DNA of 64,000 bases from Denitrobaculum tricleocarpae (lineage in GTDB: Bacteria > Pseudomonadota > Alphaproteobacteria > Kiloniellales > Kiloniellaceae). Positions within the stretch are counted from its first letter, which is position 1. The number at the start of each line of letters is the position of its first letter. Location: positions 186,001-250,000 of the forward strand of contig NZ_ML660053.1 of NCBI RefSeq assembly GCF_007004665.1, written 5' to 3'. Below are positions 1 to 11,103 of the stretch, one piece after another. Made by a program: the position numbers and the translations under genes. The notes under the pieces were generated by a model. The model was not told the origin of the DNA. It saw only the letters and a program-made list of their open reading frames with translations, and made no database searches.

Positions 1-627
1 ACCACCGAAGCGGCGGTTGCATCGGCGCTCGCCCGGGCGGTCTCGCTCCACCGAAGCGGTATTGCGTTTCTGGAGCCCCAGATGCTCGGGACCTTGCCGA
101 GCGACGTTGCCTTGCGCTGTCTTGCCAGAACACTCTTGACAGTCTCTGGCAGCGATTACGGGCCAAGGATGGAGCGCCTTGAGAGCCTTCTCGAGAAGAT
201 CCTGGGAGGCCTGATCTCGGGTGCAACCTTGTCCGGGTGCCGTTTGGTGCCCTGGCGGCGGGTTTTGGTGATTTGCCGCGAGAACAGGCCTCTTCCCCAA
301 ATCCCACTCGTCGCCGGTCGTCTGACTCGCTGGGATGACCGTTTTGACGTGCTGCTGGCGCAGAATTTAAAAATGCCTGCCGGGCAATTTACGATCGGTG
401 CACTCGGGCCGGAGGGTTGGGCTCAAATCCGCAAGGAGATCGATCCGATAGCGTCAGGGTTTCCGCCACTTGCAGGCGAGGCAGCCATCGCTATCAGGAA
501 CGCCGGAGAGATCTTGATGGTACCCCATTTAGGATACTTGAAAAAGGAGGTATCTCCCGAAATGATTGTAAAATGCCGGTTCCGGCCAGGAAATTCCCTT
601 GCCGGAGTCGCCTTTACGGTTGCTTAG
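1..627 (+). CDS. tilS: tRNA(Ile)-lysidine synthase, C-terminal part
   Basis: The frame is open from base 1 to the TAG at 625-627, so the gene starts before the window; about 208 codons are visible. TilS puts lysidine on C34 of tRNA-Ile(CAU), changing it from a Met-like to an Ile-reading tRNA. The visible part is the C-terminal region with motifs such as RWDDRFDV and a final [10 protein letters not shown] stretch typical of alphaproteobacterial TilS. The N-terminal ATP-pyrophosphatase domain with the SGGxDS loop lies outside the window. Its position 89 bases upstream of ftsH on the same strand is a common bacterial arrangement and supports the call. Confidence 0.8.
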   Translation, partial: TTEAAVASALARAVSLHRSGIAFLEPQMLGTLPSDVALRCLARTLLTVSGSDYGPRMERLESLLEKILGGLISGATLSGCRLVPWRRVLVICRENRPLPQIPLVAGRLTRWDDRFDVLLAQNLKMPAGQFTIGALGPEGWAQIRKEIDPIASGFPPLAGEAAIAIRNAGEILMVPHLGYLKKEVSPEMIVKCRFRPGNSLAGVAFTVA

Positions 628-716
628 GCGGGGAAGCCTATTATCTTTTACCTAAGATATGCCACCGGAACCCCCCGGTACGTGCAAAGAATTCGACCGA
701 GTGGAAGGCACACACA

Positions 717-2654
<1,938 letters not shown>

Positions 2655-2725
2655 AGCCAGGAAGCTGACGTCAAGGAGCCAGGCATACAAAGGCTCGATG
2701 TTGGTTTCTGTCATTGCGTATTGAG

Positions 2726-2754
2726 ACAAGCCCTGCCAAAACGGCGGGGTTTGT
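2726..2754 (+). terminator. Hairpin after ftsH, probable terminator
   Basis: A 12-bp stem (2726-2737 with 2743-2754, two G-T wobbles) closes on an AAAAC loop between ftsH and folP. The descending arm ends in a T-rich GGTTTGT, but there is no long T tract after the stem, so termination may be partial and allow read-through into folP. Confidence 0.5.
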
Positions 2755-2829
2755 TGAGTCTGGTGCTTGGCCCATCTCGGTGGAGCGCTGAGCTCCCAAA
2801 TCACCCTCTCGTTCCATGATGCCGAGACG

Positions 2830-3906
2830 ATGCCCCGAAGACTTTATCTCTGTCCCCTCGCGCCAGTTGCGTCATCCGATACCGGCGGATCGCAAAAGAG
2901 CCTCGCCGGTTCCGGGCGTTTCTTTGCGCAGTGTGAGGTGAACCTGCGCAGCGGTGATGAGCAGTCTTTTACGAAAGTCCTTCCCCTCGATGAACTCGCA
3001 GGCTGGCTCGCGGCACAATCTGCCGACAGTGGCGGGCTTTCAGCGCAGATGGAACTCGCGCTCACAGGTCTGACAAGTCCCCGAAAACCCTTCGCAGATT
3101 TACCGATGGACCGGCCGCAAGTGATGGGGATCGTAAACGTCACGCCGGACAGCTTCTCAGATGGCGGTGACCGCCTCGATGCCGGGAAGGCCATCGATGA
3201 CGGTCTTGCCATGTGGGAGGCCGGTGCGAGCATTCTGGATGTCGGCGGCGAATCAACCCGGCCCGGCGCCGAACCCGTGTCCGAGGCTGCGGAGATTGAG
3301 CGCGTTGTTCCCGTGATTCGCGGGCTGAGCGATGCCGGCGCGCGCGTTTCTGTTGACACACGCCATGCAGCCGTTATGCGCGCAGCGATCGATGCTGGGG
3401 CTCAGATCGTGAACGATGTCACCGCGCTGGAGAGCGATCCCGAGAGCCTCGGCGTTGTCGCCGAATCGGGCATGCCTGTTGTTCTGATGCACATGCAGGG
3501 TGATCCGCGCACGATGCAAAAGAATCCGGACTACGCCGACGTTGTATTCGATGTTTTCGACTATCTGAAACGGCGCGTTGAAATTTGCCTTGATGCCGGC
3601 ATTGCCCGTGACGCGATCGCCGTCGACGTGGGGATTGGCTTCGGCAAAACTCTCGAACACAATCTCAGATTGCTCGATGCTCTTGCAATGTTTCATTCAA
3701 TTGGTACGCCGCTGTTGCTCGGCCTGAGCCGCAAGAGTTTTATTGCAAAGCTCTCAAATGGCGAGGCACCCAAGGAGCGGCTCGCCGGATCACTCGCCGG
3801 AGTCGCGGCAGGACTGGCGCGCGGAGTCCAAATCTTCCGGGTTCACGACGTCGCGGAAACCCTGCAGATGATTGCCGTTTGGCAGGCAATCGAAGAATCG
3901 TCGTAA
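2830..3906 (+). CDS. folP: Dihydropteroate synthase
   Basis: Condenses 6-hydroxymethyl-dihydropterin diphosphate with p-aminobenzoate in folate synthesis. The TIM-barrel signature MGIVNVTPDSFSDGG begins near residue 99; GGESTRPGA, VNDVT, LMHMQGDPRTMQ and GLSRKSFI follow in the expected order. The protein has 358 residues, about 75 more than E. coli FolP, and the extra length is an N-terminal extension of about 95 residues without a recognised domain. The ATG at 2830 is the first in-frame ATG; the frame also has an upstream TTG at 2767, which has no support. It lies between ftsH and glmM, the order seen in E. coli. Confidence 0.93.
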   Translation: MPRRLYLCPLAPVASSDTGGSQKSLAGSGRFFAQCEVNLRSGDEQSFTKVLPLDELAGWLAAQSADSGGLSAQMELALTGLTSPRKPFADLPMDRPQVMGIVNVTPDSFSDGGDRLDAGKAIDDGLAMWEAGASILDVGGESTRPGAEPVSEAAEIERVVPVIRGLSDAGARVSVDTRHAAVMRAAIDAGAQIVNDVTALESDPESLGVVAESGMPVVLMHMQGDPRTMQKNPDYADVVFDVFDYLKRRVEICLDAGIARDAIAVDVGIGFGKTLEHNLRLLDALAMFHSIGTPLLLGLSRKSFIAKLSNGEAPKERLAGSLAGVAAGLARGVQIFRVHDVAETLQMIAVWQAIEESS

Positions 3907-4135
3907 ATTAAACTGAATTTTAGTCGTACGCGGCATAAAACGAAATACAGACAACTGGATTGTATTCCCGGTGATTTTTGAGCATCTATAGAAAGAAATA
4001 CTAATTCGAACACTCGCCTGAGAGCTGTTTTTTGCCCAGTGTGTCGATGATAGTCCGAACGATTGCTTCCTGCTTTGCGACCGTTGAGGTAGGAATGGCA
4101 CATTGGTTAAGATTAGTGTGCAAATGGAATAGAGT

Positions 4136-5497
4136 ATGACTCGCAGCTTGTTTGGTACGGATGGAATTCGCGGGACTGCGAATGTTGAACCGATTACCGC
4201 GGAGACGGTTCTGGCAGTCGCGAAGGCTGCCGCTGCACAGTTCAGGCGCGGCGATCATCGCCATGTGGTCGTGATCGGTAAGGACACGCGCCTGTCAGGC
4301 TATATGCTGGAGTTCGCGCTGACGGCCGGCTTCACTTCCATGGGTATGGAAGTTGTGTTGCTGGGCCCGCTGCCGACACCTGCTGTGGGCATGCTGACAC
4401 GTTCGATGCGCGCGGATCTCGGCGTGATGATCTCGGCCTCGCATAACCCATACCAGGACAATGGCATAAAGCTCTTTGGCCCTGACGGTTTCAAGCTCTC
4501 CGACGAGGTTGAGCGTGCGATCGAAGCCCGTATCGCCGAGGGCGGTACGGCGGCTCCGCTCGCCCCGCCGGACAAGCTTGGCCGCACCCAGCGTATGGAA
4601 GATGCGCTTGGCCGCTACATCGAATTCGTCAAGAACACCTTCCCGCGGCCCCTGCGTTTGGATGGTCTCAAGATCGTCGTGGATTGCGCCAATGGTGCCG
4701 CCTATCGCGTGGCCCCCAAGGTGCTCTATGAACTCGGCGCGGAGGTCATCCCGATTGCGGTCTCGCCGGATGGCTTCAACATCAACCGAAACTGCGGCGC
4801 GACCGTTCCCAGTAATATGCAGGAAGCCGTGGTTGCCCATGGCGCGCATCTCGGTATGGCGCTCGACGGTGACGCCGACCGGGTGATCCTGGCGGACGAG
4901 CAGGGACGCGTGGTTGACGGTGATCAGGTCATGGCCCTGGTGGCCCGCTCCTGGAACCAGTCGGGCCTGCTCGACAAAAACGGGGTCGTGGCGACGGTAA
5001 TGTCCAACCTCGGGCTGGAGCGCTATCTCGACAGCATCGGGATCGAGCTGATCCGCACGCCCGTCGGCGACCGCTCCGTCGTCGAGCGGATGCGCAGCGA
5101 CGGTTACAATGTCGGTGGCGAGCAGTCGGGCCACATCGTTCTGAGCCGCTATACGACGACCGGCGACGGTTTGATCGCCGGCCTGCAGGTGCTGGCTGCA
5201 CTGGTGCAGGATGGGCGCCCGGCCAGCGAAGTGCTCCAGGTTTTCGAGCCGCTGCCGCAGTTGCTGCGCAATGTGCGTCTGCAGGTTTCAAGCAGCCTTG
5301 ATCAGGTGCTGTCGCTGGACATGGTCCAGCACGCTATTCAAAACGGTGAGCGGACGCTTGGCGAGAGTGGTCGCCTGTTGATCCGAAAATCCGGAACTGA
5401 GCCGCTTATTCGTGTAATGGCCGAGGGGGAAGACGAGACGCTGATCGACAGAGTTGTCGGCGATATCGTCTCGACCATTCAGGAAGCCGCGGCATAG
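4136..5497 (+). CDS. glmM: Phosphoglucosamine mutase
   Basis: Interconverts glucosamine-6-phosphate and glucosamine-1-phosphate for UDP-GlcNAc, peptidoglycan and LPS synthesis. The 453-residue length is normal. The start reads [13 protein letters not shown]; the active-site loop SASHNP with the phosphoserine lies near residue 101; the metal loop DGDADR and the C-terminal phosphate-binding [12 protein letters not shown] are present. A 229-base AT-rich gap precedes the gene and probably holds its own promoter, but I could not assign clear -35 and -10 boxes. thiD follows after 32 bases. Confidence 0.95.
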   Translation: MTRSLFGTDGIRGTANVEPITAETVLAVAKAAAAQFRRGDHRHVVVIGKDTRLSGYMLEFALTAGFTSMGMEVVLLGPLPTPAVGMLTRSMRADLGVMISASHNPYQDNGIKLFGPDGFKLSDEVERAIEARIAEGGTAAPLAPPDKLGRTQRMEDALGRYIEFVKNTFPRPLRLDGLKIVVDCANGAAYRVAPKVLYELGAEVIPIAVSPDGFNINRNCGATVPSNMQEAVVAHGAHLGMALDGDADRVILADEQGRVVDGDQVMALVARSWNQSGLLDKNGVVATVMSNLGLERYLDSIGIELIRTPVGDRSVVERMRSDGYNVGGEQSGHIVLSRYTTTGDGLIAGLQVLAALVQDGRPASEVLQVFEPLPQLLRNVRLQVSSSLDQVLSLDMVQHAIQNGERTLGESGRLLIRKSGTEPLIRVMAEGEDETLIDRVVGDIVSTIQEAAA

Positions 5498-5529
5498 AAA
5501 TAGAATTATGATGTGAGAGGGGACGTGTT

Positions 5530-6339
5530 GTGACGGCACGCATTTTAATCGTAGCCGGATCCGACTCAAGTGGAGGGGCTGGAATCCAGGCTGATACAAA
5601 GACCGTGACCGCGCTCGGTGGTTACGCGGCGACGGCTATCACAGCCCTGACCGCGCAAAACACGCTTGGCGTGTCGGGGGTCGTTGGCGTCGAACCTGCC
5701 TTCATTCAACAGCAGATGCGTGCCGTGATTGACGATATCGGTATCGATGTCATCAAGACCGGGATGCTCCACAATGCCGAGGTCATCGATGCGGTCTCCG
5801 ACATTATTGACGAGCTTGATCCATCGATCCCGATCGTCGTTGATCCTGTCATGGTCTCCCAATCCGGGAGCAGCCTTTTGGACCCCAACTCCGTTCAGAC
5901 CCTGACCCGGCGTCTGTCGCTGCGGGCAACCGTTATGACCCCGAACATTCCTGAGGCGGAAAAGCTGACCGGGATGACTATCCGGGATATCGACGGCATG
6001 CTGCAGGCCGCAGCCATGCTGCATACGATTGGCCCGAAAGCCGTATTGCTTAAAGGCGGTCACATGCAGGGTGGATCGAGTGTCACCGACATTCTTGCGA
6101 GTGAAGAAGGCATTGAAACCTTCGAGAGTCCGAGGATCGAAACGCCGCACGTTCACGGAACCGGTTGCACGCTGGCTTCGGCGATTGCGACCAGTCTTGC
6201 CCAAGGTATGAGCGTGCGGGCATCTGTGTTGCGGGCGCGCGCCTATCTGTATGAAGCGATCCGGACAAATCCGGGCCTGGGTGGCGGGCAGGGACCGCTC
6301 AACCATGGTCACACGGTTGGTAGTTTCGACGCGCCCTAA
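5530..6339 (+). CDS. thiD: Hydroxymethylpyrimidine/phosphomethylpyrimidine kinase
   Basis: Phosphorylates HMP and then HMP-phosphate in thiamine synthesis. The 269-residue ribokinase-fold protein starts with ILIVAGSDSSGGAGIQAD and carries TPNIPEAEKLTG, LLKGGHM and the anion-hole motif HGTGCTLASAIA. The GTG start at 5530 is supported by AGAGGGGA about 7 bases upstream. No TPP riboswitch is visible upstream; the gene is probably transcribed with glmM. It converges on the MocR gene. Confidence 0.93.
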   Translation: MTARILIVAGSDSSGGAGIQADTKTVTALGGYAATAITALTAQNTLGVSGVVGVEPAFIQQQMRAVIDDIGIDVIKTGMLHNAEVIDAVSDIIDELDPSIPIVVDPVMVSQSGSSLLDPNSVQTLTRRLSLRATVMTPNIPEAEKLTGMTIRDIDGMLQAAAMLHTIGPKAVLLKGGHMQGGSSVTDILASEEGIETFESPRIETPHVHGTGCTLASAIATSLAQGMSVRASVLRARAYLYEAIRTNPGLGGGQGPLNHGHTVGSFDAP

Positions 6340-6340
6340 A

Positions 6341-6400
6341 TCAGATCAGGTTTAGATAGAGTTGCTGAAGGCGATCTATTGGATTGTCGAATCCGTTCTC
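6341..6400. repeat. Diverged copy of a dispersed palindromic element
   Basis: Read on the minus strand, this gap between thiD and the MocR gene aligns without gaps to the second palindrome at 33494-33557. Shared blocks are GATCGCC, then 12 bases, then ATCTAAACC, then GATCTG; on the other side GGCGATC, 13 bases, then AATCNGNTCT. The spacing is identical although the stems here have decayed. Confidence 0.5.
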
Positions 6401-6401
6401 G

Positions 6402-7802
6402 TCACACCACGGCCAGGTAGTAGTCCGCCGCTTCGCCGCGCAGGATTTTGTTCAGGGTTTCCAGACCGCTCCTGAGGCTGTGCCGGTTTGTGGGCTGCCC
6501 AAAGCAGACCCTGACCGCATGCGGCGTTTCAAGCCGCCCGACGGTAAAGGCTTCGGCTGAGGTGACCGACACACCCTGTTTTGCCGCTGCCGCTGCGAAG
6601 TCACCCGTGCGCCAGGGATCCGGCAGATGCAGCCACATAAAAGTGCTGTCGTCTGCGCAGTCTTTGTCCCAGGCCGAGAGAACCTCCATCGCGATGGCCC
6701 GGCGCGCACGTCCCTCCCGCCGCCGGTTGGCCAGAATTTCCTCCGAAGTGCCGCTCTCGATCCAGCGCGCGGCTATTTCGGCTGTGAGCGGGGAGGCCAT
6801 CCAGCAGGTCGCCCGGATGGCGGTGGTCAGACGGTCCGTTGCCGCGCGGGGACCTGCGACATATCCGACCCGCAGTCCGGGTGCGACTGCCTTGGTCAGG
6901 CTGGTGACATAATACCCGAGGTCCGGCAGGTACGATGAAATCGGCGCGGGCGGGGCCTCGACAAAGCGGCCGAAAACATCGTCTTCCACGACCGCGACGT
7001 TGTATCTCTGGGCGACCTCTGCAATTGCCTCGCGCCGCGCCGTCGACATCGTCTTTGTCGTTGGATTTTGGCAGGTCGGGACGCAGTAGAGCGCCTTGAT
7101 GTCATTGCTGCGGCAGGCGGCTTCGAAGGCGTCGGGGATGATCCCTTCCGCATCCATGGCCAGACCTTCGATCCGCAGACCCAGAACACGCGATATCGCC
7201 TGAATGCCCGGATAGGTGAGGGCCTCGGTCACGATGCGGTCACCCGGCCGGGTGATGGCTGACAGCGCGACCGTCATTCCGTGGTGGGCGCCGGCGGTCA
7301 GAACCACGTGTTCGGGATCTACCGATGTCAGGCCGCTTTGTTCGATCCAGCGCGCGCCGGCAATCCGATGACGCCAGGACCCGCCCTGCGGCTGATAACC
7401 GAAGTTCGATGCGGTCTGCGGATCCTGCGCCAGATTCGTCAGGATCTCGGGGATATAATTCTCCTCCCGGCCCGGGGGCGGGAATGCAAAGTTCATGTGA
7501 ACCGTATCTTCGTCCTCCTGCTCTTTGTTGGAGAGGACGTGGTTGATCGCTGCATTGGCCATGCTGCGAACATAGGTCCCGCGGCCGACTTCACCCGATG
7601 TCAGTCCGCGCCGCTCCGCCTCGGCATAAGCACGACTGACGGTGCCCACCGTCACGCCAAGCCGCCAGGCCAGGTCCCTGTGGGTCGGGAGCCGGTCGCC
7701 GGCCTTCAGACGTCCCGCGGCCATGTCATCTGATAACGCGTCGGCCAACGCCAGGTAGCGGGGGCCGCTGCGATTTTCGATATCTGGTTCCCAATTTGTC
7801 AT
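6402..7802 (-). CDS. MocR/PdxR-family regulator (GntR helix-turn-helix plus aminotransferase-like domain)
   Basis: A 466-residue protein with an N-terminal winged helix (about residues 10-75, with DLAWRLGVTVGTVSRAYAEAE) fused to a fold-type I aminotransferase domain. SLTKAVAPGLRVGY supplies the PLP-binding lysine near residue 304. MocR regulators sense PLP or an amino compound and often control pyridoxal, GABA or taurine genes; the target here cannot be read from sequence. I chose the ATG at 7802 (MTNWEPDIENRSG); the frame continues 13 codons further to 7841. It is divergent from the DUF1127 gene, with a perfect inverted repeat between them. Confidence 0.88.
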   Translation of the reverse strand: MTNWEPDIENRSGPRYLALADALSDDMAAGRLKAGDRLPTHRDLAWRLGVTVGTVSRAYAEAERRGLTSGEVGRGTYVRSMANAAINHVLSNKEQEDEDTVHMNFAFPPPGREENYIPEILTNLAQDPQTASNFGYQPQGGSWRHRIAGARWIEQSGLTSVDPEHVVLTAGAHHGMTVALSAITRPGDRIVTEALTYPGIQAISRVLGLRIEGLAMDAEGIIPDAFEAACRSNDIKALYCVPTCQNPTTKTMSTARREAIAEVAQRYNVAVVEDDVFGRFVEAPPAPISSYLPDLGYYVTSLTKAVAPGLRVGYVAGPRAATDRLTTAIRATCWMASPLTAEIAARWIESGTSEEILANRRREGRARRAIAMEVLSAWDKDCADDSTFMWLHLPDPWRTGDFAAAAAKQGVSVTSAEAFTVGRLETPHAVRVCFGQPTNRHSLRSGLETLNKILRGEAADYYLAVV

Positions 7803-7845
7803 GGTGACAATAATTGCATTGACCGAATATAAACGCAACAATTAA

Positions 7846-7877
7846 ATACAATTTGTAAATCGGGGGTCAAATTGTAT
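7846..7877. promoter_or_regulatory. Inverted repeat between mocR-type gene and DUF1127 gene
   Basis: ATACAATTTG at 7846-7855 and its exact complement CAAATTGTAT at 7868-7877 are separated by 12 bases, so the arm centres are 22 bases apart, two helical turns. It sits 44 bases from the MocR start and 20 bases before the DUF1127 start. It is a strong candidate operator for the MocR protein. Confidence 0.6.
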
Positions 7878-7896
7878 CGATTTATCGGAGAGAGAC

Positions 7897-8133
7897 ATGA
7901 GTACAATATTATCGCGTGACGGGCAGCTGTCCTTGTCGTCTTTGCCAAGGATGCTGTTTGGCGGGTCCTTTCGGGTTATTAATCACTCTCGCAGTGGCCT
8001 GCTTGAAACCTTGATTCAGCGGGCGGTGCAGCGGCGCCAGTTGCGCGAGCTCGATGACAGCCAGTTGGAGGATATCGGGGTTTCGCGGGCCGAAGCGCAC
8101 CGGGAAGCCGTGAAGCCCTTCTGGCGCAAGTAA
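7897..8133 (+). CDS. DUF1127 family small protein
   Basis: A 78-residue basic protein. Its C-terminal half has the DUF1127 (YjiS-like) pattern: LLETLIQRAVQRRQLRELDDSQLEDIGVSR split over residues 34-63, followed by a basic end. Family members are short arginine-rich proteins linked in some alphaproteobacteria to RNA and phosphate metabolism; the role of this one is unknown. GGAGAGAG lies just before the ATG. The gene is divergent from the MocR regulator and shares the operator-like repeat with it, so control by MocR is likely. Confidence 0.8.
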   Translation: MSTILSRDGQLSLSSLPRMLFGGSFRVINHSRSGLLETLIQRAVQRRQLRELDDSQLEDIGVSRAEAHREAVKPFWRK

Positions 8134-8135
8134 TA

Positions 8136-8174
8136 GGATTGTACCCTCTATCAGATACAATCCTTGAGATTGTA
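8136..8174. promoter_or_regulatory. ATTGTA/TACAAT half-sites upstream of the PhzF gene
   Basis: GGATTGTA at 8136-8143 and TACAATCC at 8156-8163 form a perfect inverted repeat with a 12-base spacer, and a third half-site ATTGTA lies at 8169-8174. The half-site core matches the operator at 7846-7877, but the orientation of the halves is reversed. No T tract follows, so it is less likely to be a terminator of the DUF1127 gene. Control of the phzF-type gene by the nearby MocR protein is inferred. Confidence 0.35.
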
Positions 8175-8295
8175 ACACCAGGCGTTCTTGGTTCGGATGC
8201 AAGCCGAAGTCTGTCTGGCTGCGGTCGCAGACTGATTGTGTGTAACAAACGTTCTATCTGCTGATGTTGAACAGATCATGTTGAGGAGCGCCGGA

Positions 8296-9081
8296 ATGGC
8301 TCAGGAAATTTCTCTTTATCAGGTTGATGCCTTCACCAGCGAGGTGTTCGGCGGCAACCCGGCGGCCATCTGTCCTCTGGAGGCCTGGCTTGACGACGCG
8401 CTTCTGCAATCGATTGCGGCCGAGAACAATCTGTCGGAAACCGCATTTTTCGTCCGTGACGGCGACGACTTCCATCTGCGCTGGTTTACGCCCGGCGCCG
8501 AAGTGGACCTTTGTGGTCACGCGACCTTGGCCACAAGTTACGTGATTTCGACCTATTTGGAACCGGGGCGTGATTTGATCGGATTTCAGTCCAAAAGCGG
8601 CCGTCTTGAGGTGACGCGGAATGGCGATCTCTACACACTCGATTTTCCGGTCCTGAAGAGCGAGGTGGTGGAATGCCCTCAGTTGCTGCGCGACGCGTTG
8701 AAGATCGAAGTTGTCGGGACTCTGGATGGGATGGACATGATTGCGCTCGTCAGGGATGCGGCGGCGGTGCGGGATCTGAAACCGGATATCGGCAGGATCG
8801 CGGAGCTTGACACCCGCGGCCTGATTGTCACGGCACGGGGCGATGACTGCGATTTCGTCTCGCGCTTCTTCGCGCCCAAACAAGGTGTTCCGGAAGATCC
8901 CGTAACCGGTTCGGCTCATTGCCTGCTGGCACCGCTGTGGGCTGAGAAGCTTGGCAAGACGAAGATGACGGCACGGCAGCTCTCAGCCCGGGGCGGGGAG
9001 TTGATCGTCGAATTGAAAGGCGACCGTGTTTTGATTTCGGGCCGCGCCGCGCCTTACATGATCGGCACGATCACTGTGTGA
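8296..9081 (+). CDS. PhzF family isomerase/epimerase-like protein
   Basis: A 261-residue protein of the diaminopimelate-epimerase fold. PhzF-family landmarks are present: YQVDAFTSEVFGGNPAA at the start, catalytic glutamate in NNLSETAF (E48), DLCGHATLA (about 71-79), and EDPVTGSAHC. Family members catalyse isomerisations such as that of trans-2,3-dihydro-3-hydroxyanthranilate in phenazine synthesis, but most, including probably this one, have unknown substrates; no phenazine genes are nearby. I chose the ATG at 8296 because GAGGAG lies 7 bases upstream. It converges on the permease gene with a 7-base gap. Confidence 0.85.
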   Translation: MAQEISLYQVDAFTSEVFGGNPAAICPLEAWLDDALLQSIAAENNLSETAFFVRDGDDFHLRWFTPGAEVDLCGHATLATSYVISTYLEPGRDLIGFQSKSGRLEVTRNGDLYTLDFPVLKSEVVECPQLLRDALKIEVVGTLDGMDMIALVRDAAAVRDLKPDIGRIAELDTRGLIVTARGDDCDFVSRFFAPKQGVPEDPVTGSAHCLLAPLWAEKLGKTKMTARQLSARGGELIVELKGDRVLISGRAAPYMIGTITV

Positions 9082-9088
9082 TAACCCG

Positions 9089-10864
9089 CTAGAATGGCCA
9101 GACCACCAGGATGAGCGGCACGGCGACCGACACGATCAGGATGTCGAGCGGCAGGCCCATGCGCCAGTAATCGCCGAATTTGTAACCGCCGGGCCCCATC
9201 ACCAGCAGGTTCGACTGATGTCCGATCGGGGTGAGGTAGGTCGACGAGGCGCCGACCGCGACGGCCATAAGGAAAGGGTCGATGCTGACATCGAGTCCAT
9301 GACCGATCGCGATGCCGATCGGAGCCATGAGAACGGCGGTGGCCGCATTGTTCATGATGTCGGATATCAGCATGGTGACAATCATCAGCAGGGCGAGCAC
9401 GGCCCAAAGTGGCACCTGATGCGCCAGTGTCAGGATAGGGCCGGCGATCACCATCGTGCCGCCGGTGGATTCCAGCGCGCTTCCGATGGGAATCATGGCG
9501 CCCAGCAGTACGATGACCGACCAGTCGATCGACTCGTAGAGTTCTCGCAAACTCACCTGCTGAAGAATTACCAGAGCCACTGCCGCGGCGACGAAGGCGA
9601 TCTGGGCAGGGACAGTGCCCGAGACGACGAGGGCAATTGCCGAGCCGAAAATCAAGGCGGGAACCGGCGAACCCTTTGGGCGGCCAAGACCTATTTCGCG
9701 CTGCGCAAGCGGCAGGCAGCCAAGATTGGTCAGAGCATCCTGCATCGACGCACGTTCGCCCTGCAGAAGCAAAACGTCGCCGGCGCGGAAGCGGACCTGG
9801 CCCAGCCTCTCACCGACGGCCCGGCCCTGGCGGGCGACTCCGAGCAGATTTACGCCATAGCGCGTGTGCAGGCGCATCCCCTGTGCGGTTCTGGCTTCAA
9901 GACGCGAGCCGGGCACGATGACCGCCTCCATCAGCCCGACCCGTTCGGAGCGCAGGTGCTCCGTCTCCACCTCGGCGCTGCCCTCGACTTCCAGCTCCGC
10001 CTTTTCCGCGATGCGTTCCAGCGTGGCTGTATCGGCTTCGACCACCAAAATGTCCTCGGCCTGAAGCCGGAGGAAACCGGAGGGCGCGAGCATTCGGTCG
10101 TCGCGCCGGATCAGAGCCACCACCACCAAATCGCCCTGGCCCAGGGCCTCCAGATCGACGAGACGGCGTCCGACGAAGCGCGATCCATTGTGGACCCGCA
10201 ACTCGGTCATGTAGTCCTCCAGCATGAAGCGGGCTTGCGGGTCGGTCACATCGCCACGCCTTGGCAAGAGGCGCCAGCCGATCAGCGCGATAAAAACAAC
10301 GCCGACGACAGCGACGCCCAATCCGACCGGCGCAAAGTCGAACATGGCGAAGGTGGTGCCGGTGGCCTCTGCCCGGACACTGGCAATGATGATATTGGGT
10401 GGGGTTCCGATCAATGTGATCAGACCGCCCAGCAGCGATCCGAAGCTCAAAGGCATAAGGAATCGACTGACCGGACGTCTTGTTTCCTTCGCACTGCGGA
10501 TCGCGACCGGCAGCATCAGGGCGAGGGCGCCGACGTTATTCATGAAGGCCGAGCAGGCGGCGGCGGTCCCGCTCATGGCCAGGACGTGAAGCGACGTGCT
10601 CTTGGTCGCCGGTTCAAGGAACCTGGAAATGGTTTCGACGATCTGGGATTTCCGGAGGGCCCGCGAAAGCACCAGAATGGCCGCCACAGTGACGACTGCC
10701 GGGTGGCCAAAGCCGCTGAAGGCATGGTCCGTGGCGACGACTCCGGAGGCAACGGAGGCAAGAAGCAGAAGGACTGCGACAACATCATAGCGCAGCCGGC
10801 CCCACGCAAACATCACGAGGCCTGCGGCAACGATAGCGAAAAGGAAGTACTGCTCCATAGTCAT
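9089..10864 (-). CDS. SLC13-family permease with two RCK_C (TrkA-C) domains
   Basis: A 591-residue inner-membrane transporter. Hydrophobic segments fill residues 5-200 and 400-591, including the SLC13/DASS signatures NNVGALALMLPVAI and LIGTPPNIIIASVR, and near the C-terminus DIMNNAATAVLMAPI. Between the halves, about residues 205-375, are two RCK_C-like modules (LVVVALIRRDDRMLAP and LLGVARQGRAVGERLG regions) that usually regulate ion-coupled transport. Family substrates are dicarboxylates, sulfate or other anions; this one cannot be assigned. The start may be the first ATG or the one two codons later. Confidence 0.85.
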   Translation of the reverse strand: MTMEQYFLFAIVAAGLVMFAWGRLRYDVVAVLLLLASVASGVVATDHAFSGFGHPAVVTVAAILVLSRALRKSQIVETISRFLEPATKSTSLHVLAMSGTAAACSAFMNNVGALALMLPVAIRSAKETRRPVSRFLMPLSFGSLLGGLITLIGTPPNIIIASVRAEATGTTFAMFDFAPVGLGVAVVGVVFIALIGWRLLPRRGDVTDPQARFMLEDYMTELRVHNGSRFVGRRLVDLEALGQGDLVVVALIRRDDRMLAPSGFLRLQAEDILVVEADTATLERIAEKAELEVEGSAEVETEHLRSERVGLMEAVIVPGSRLEARTAQGMRLHTRYGVNLLGVARQGRAVGERLGQVRFRAGDVLLLQGERASMQDALTNLGCLPLAQREIGLGRPKGSPVPALIFGSAIALVVSGTVPAQIAFVAAAVALVILQQVSLRELYESIDWSVIVLLGAMIPIGSALESTGGTMVIAGPILTLAHQVPLWAVLALLMIVTMLISDIMNNAATAVLMAPIGIAIGHGLDVSIDPFLMAVAVGASSTYLTPIGHQSNLLVMGPGGYKFGDYWRMGLPLDILIVSVAVPLILVVWPF

Positions 10865-11001
10865 GGATTGACTGCGCGCTCTCCTTGGCTGGCCTTGTGT
10901 GAATTCGGTTCCGGCATTTTCGAGACTCGCGAATTTGGTCGTTTATCTGACTTTTTATCACTTATAGAGAGTGGGAACTTTAGCCTGCTTTTTCCCCGCG
11001 C

Positions 11002-11103
11002 CGCCAGTCTTTGGCAAAGTGGCGCCTGCATTGACGCACTGCAACATGATCTCTAGTATCCGCGACACTTTACGGGGCGTTTGCGACAGAAGCGATGCCT
11101 TTT
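11002..11103 (+). promoter_or_regulatory. Structured leader upstream of serC, possible attenuator
   Basis: Two hairpins lie in the 270-base gap before serC. The first pairs CGCCA/CTTTG (11002-11013) with CAAAG/TGGCG (11015-11024). The second pairs GGCGT (11076-11080) with ATGCC (11095-11099) and is followed at once by TTTTCT, as in a weak intrinsic terminator 30 bases before the serC start. Alphaproteobacteria have a described serC leader RNA family in Rfam; whether this is a member needs a covariance search. Confidence 0.4.

Noticed and set aside
417-716. 100-codon N-terminal extension of FtsH
   Set aside because: It overlaps tilS in another frame, has low resemblance to any FtsH N-terminus, and the GTG at 717 has a ribosome site and gives normal length.
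2767-2829. TTG start for folP
   Set aside because: It has no ribosome site, and the extra residues lie over the region after the ftsH hairpin; the ATG at 2830 is preferred.
8136-8163. Terminator of the DUF1127 gene
   Set aside because: The stem is only 8 bp with a 12-base loop and no T tract; its core matches the upstream operator-like half-sites, so a protein site is more likely.
9218-11056. 612-codon open frame on the plus strand
   Set aside because: It is antisense to the SLC13 permease, is rich in His, Gln, Asp and Arg and matches no family. It is a shadow of the permease codons.
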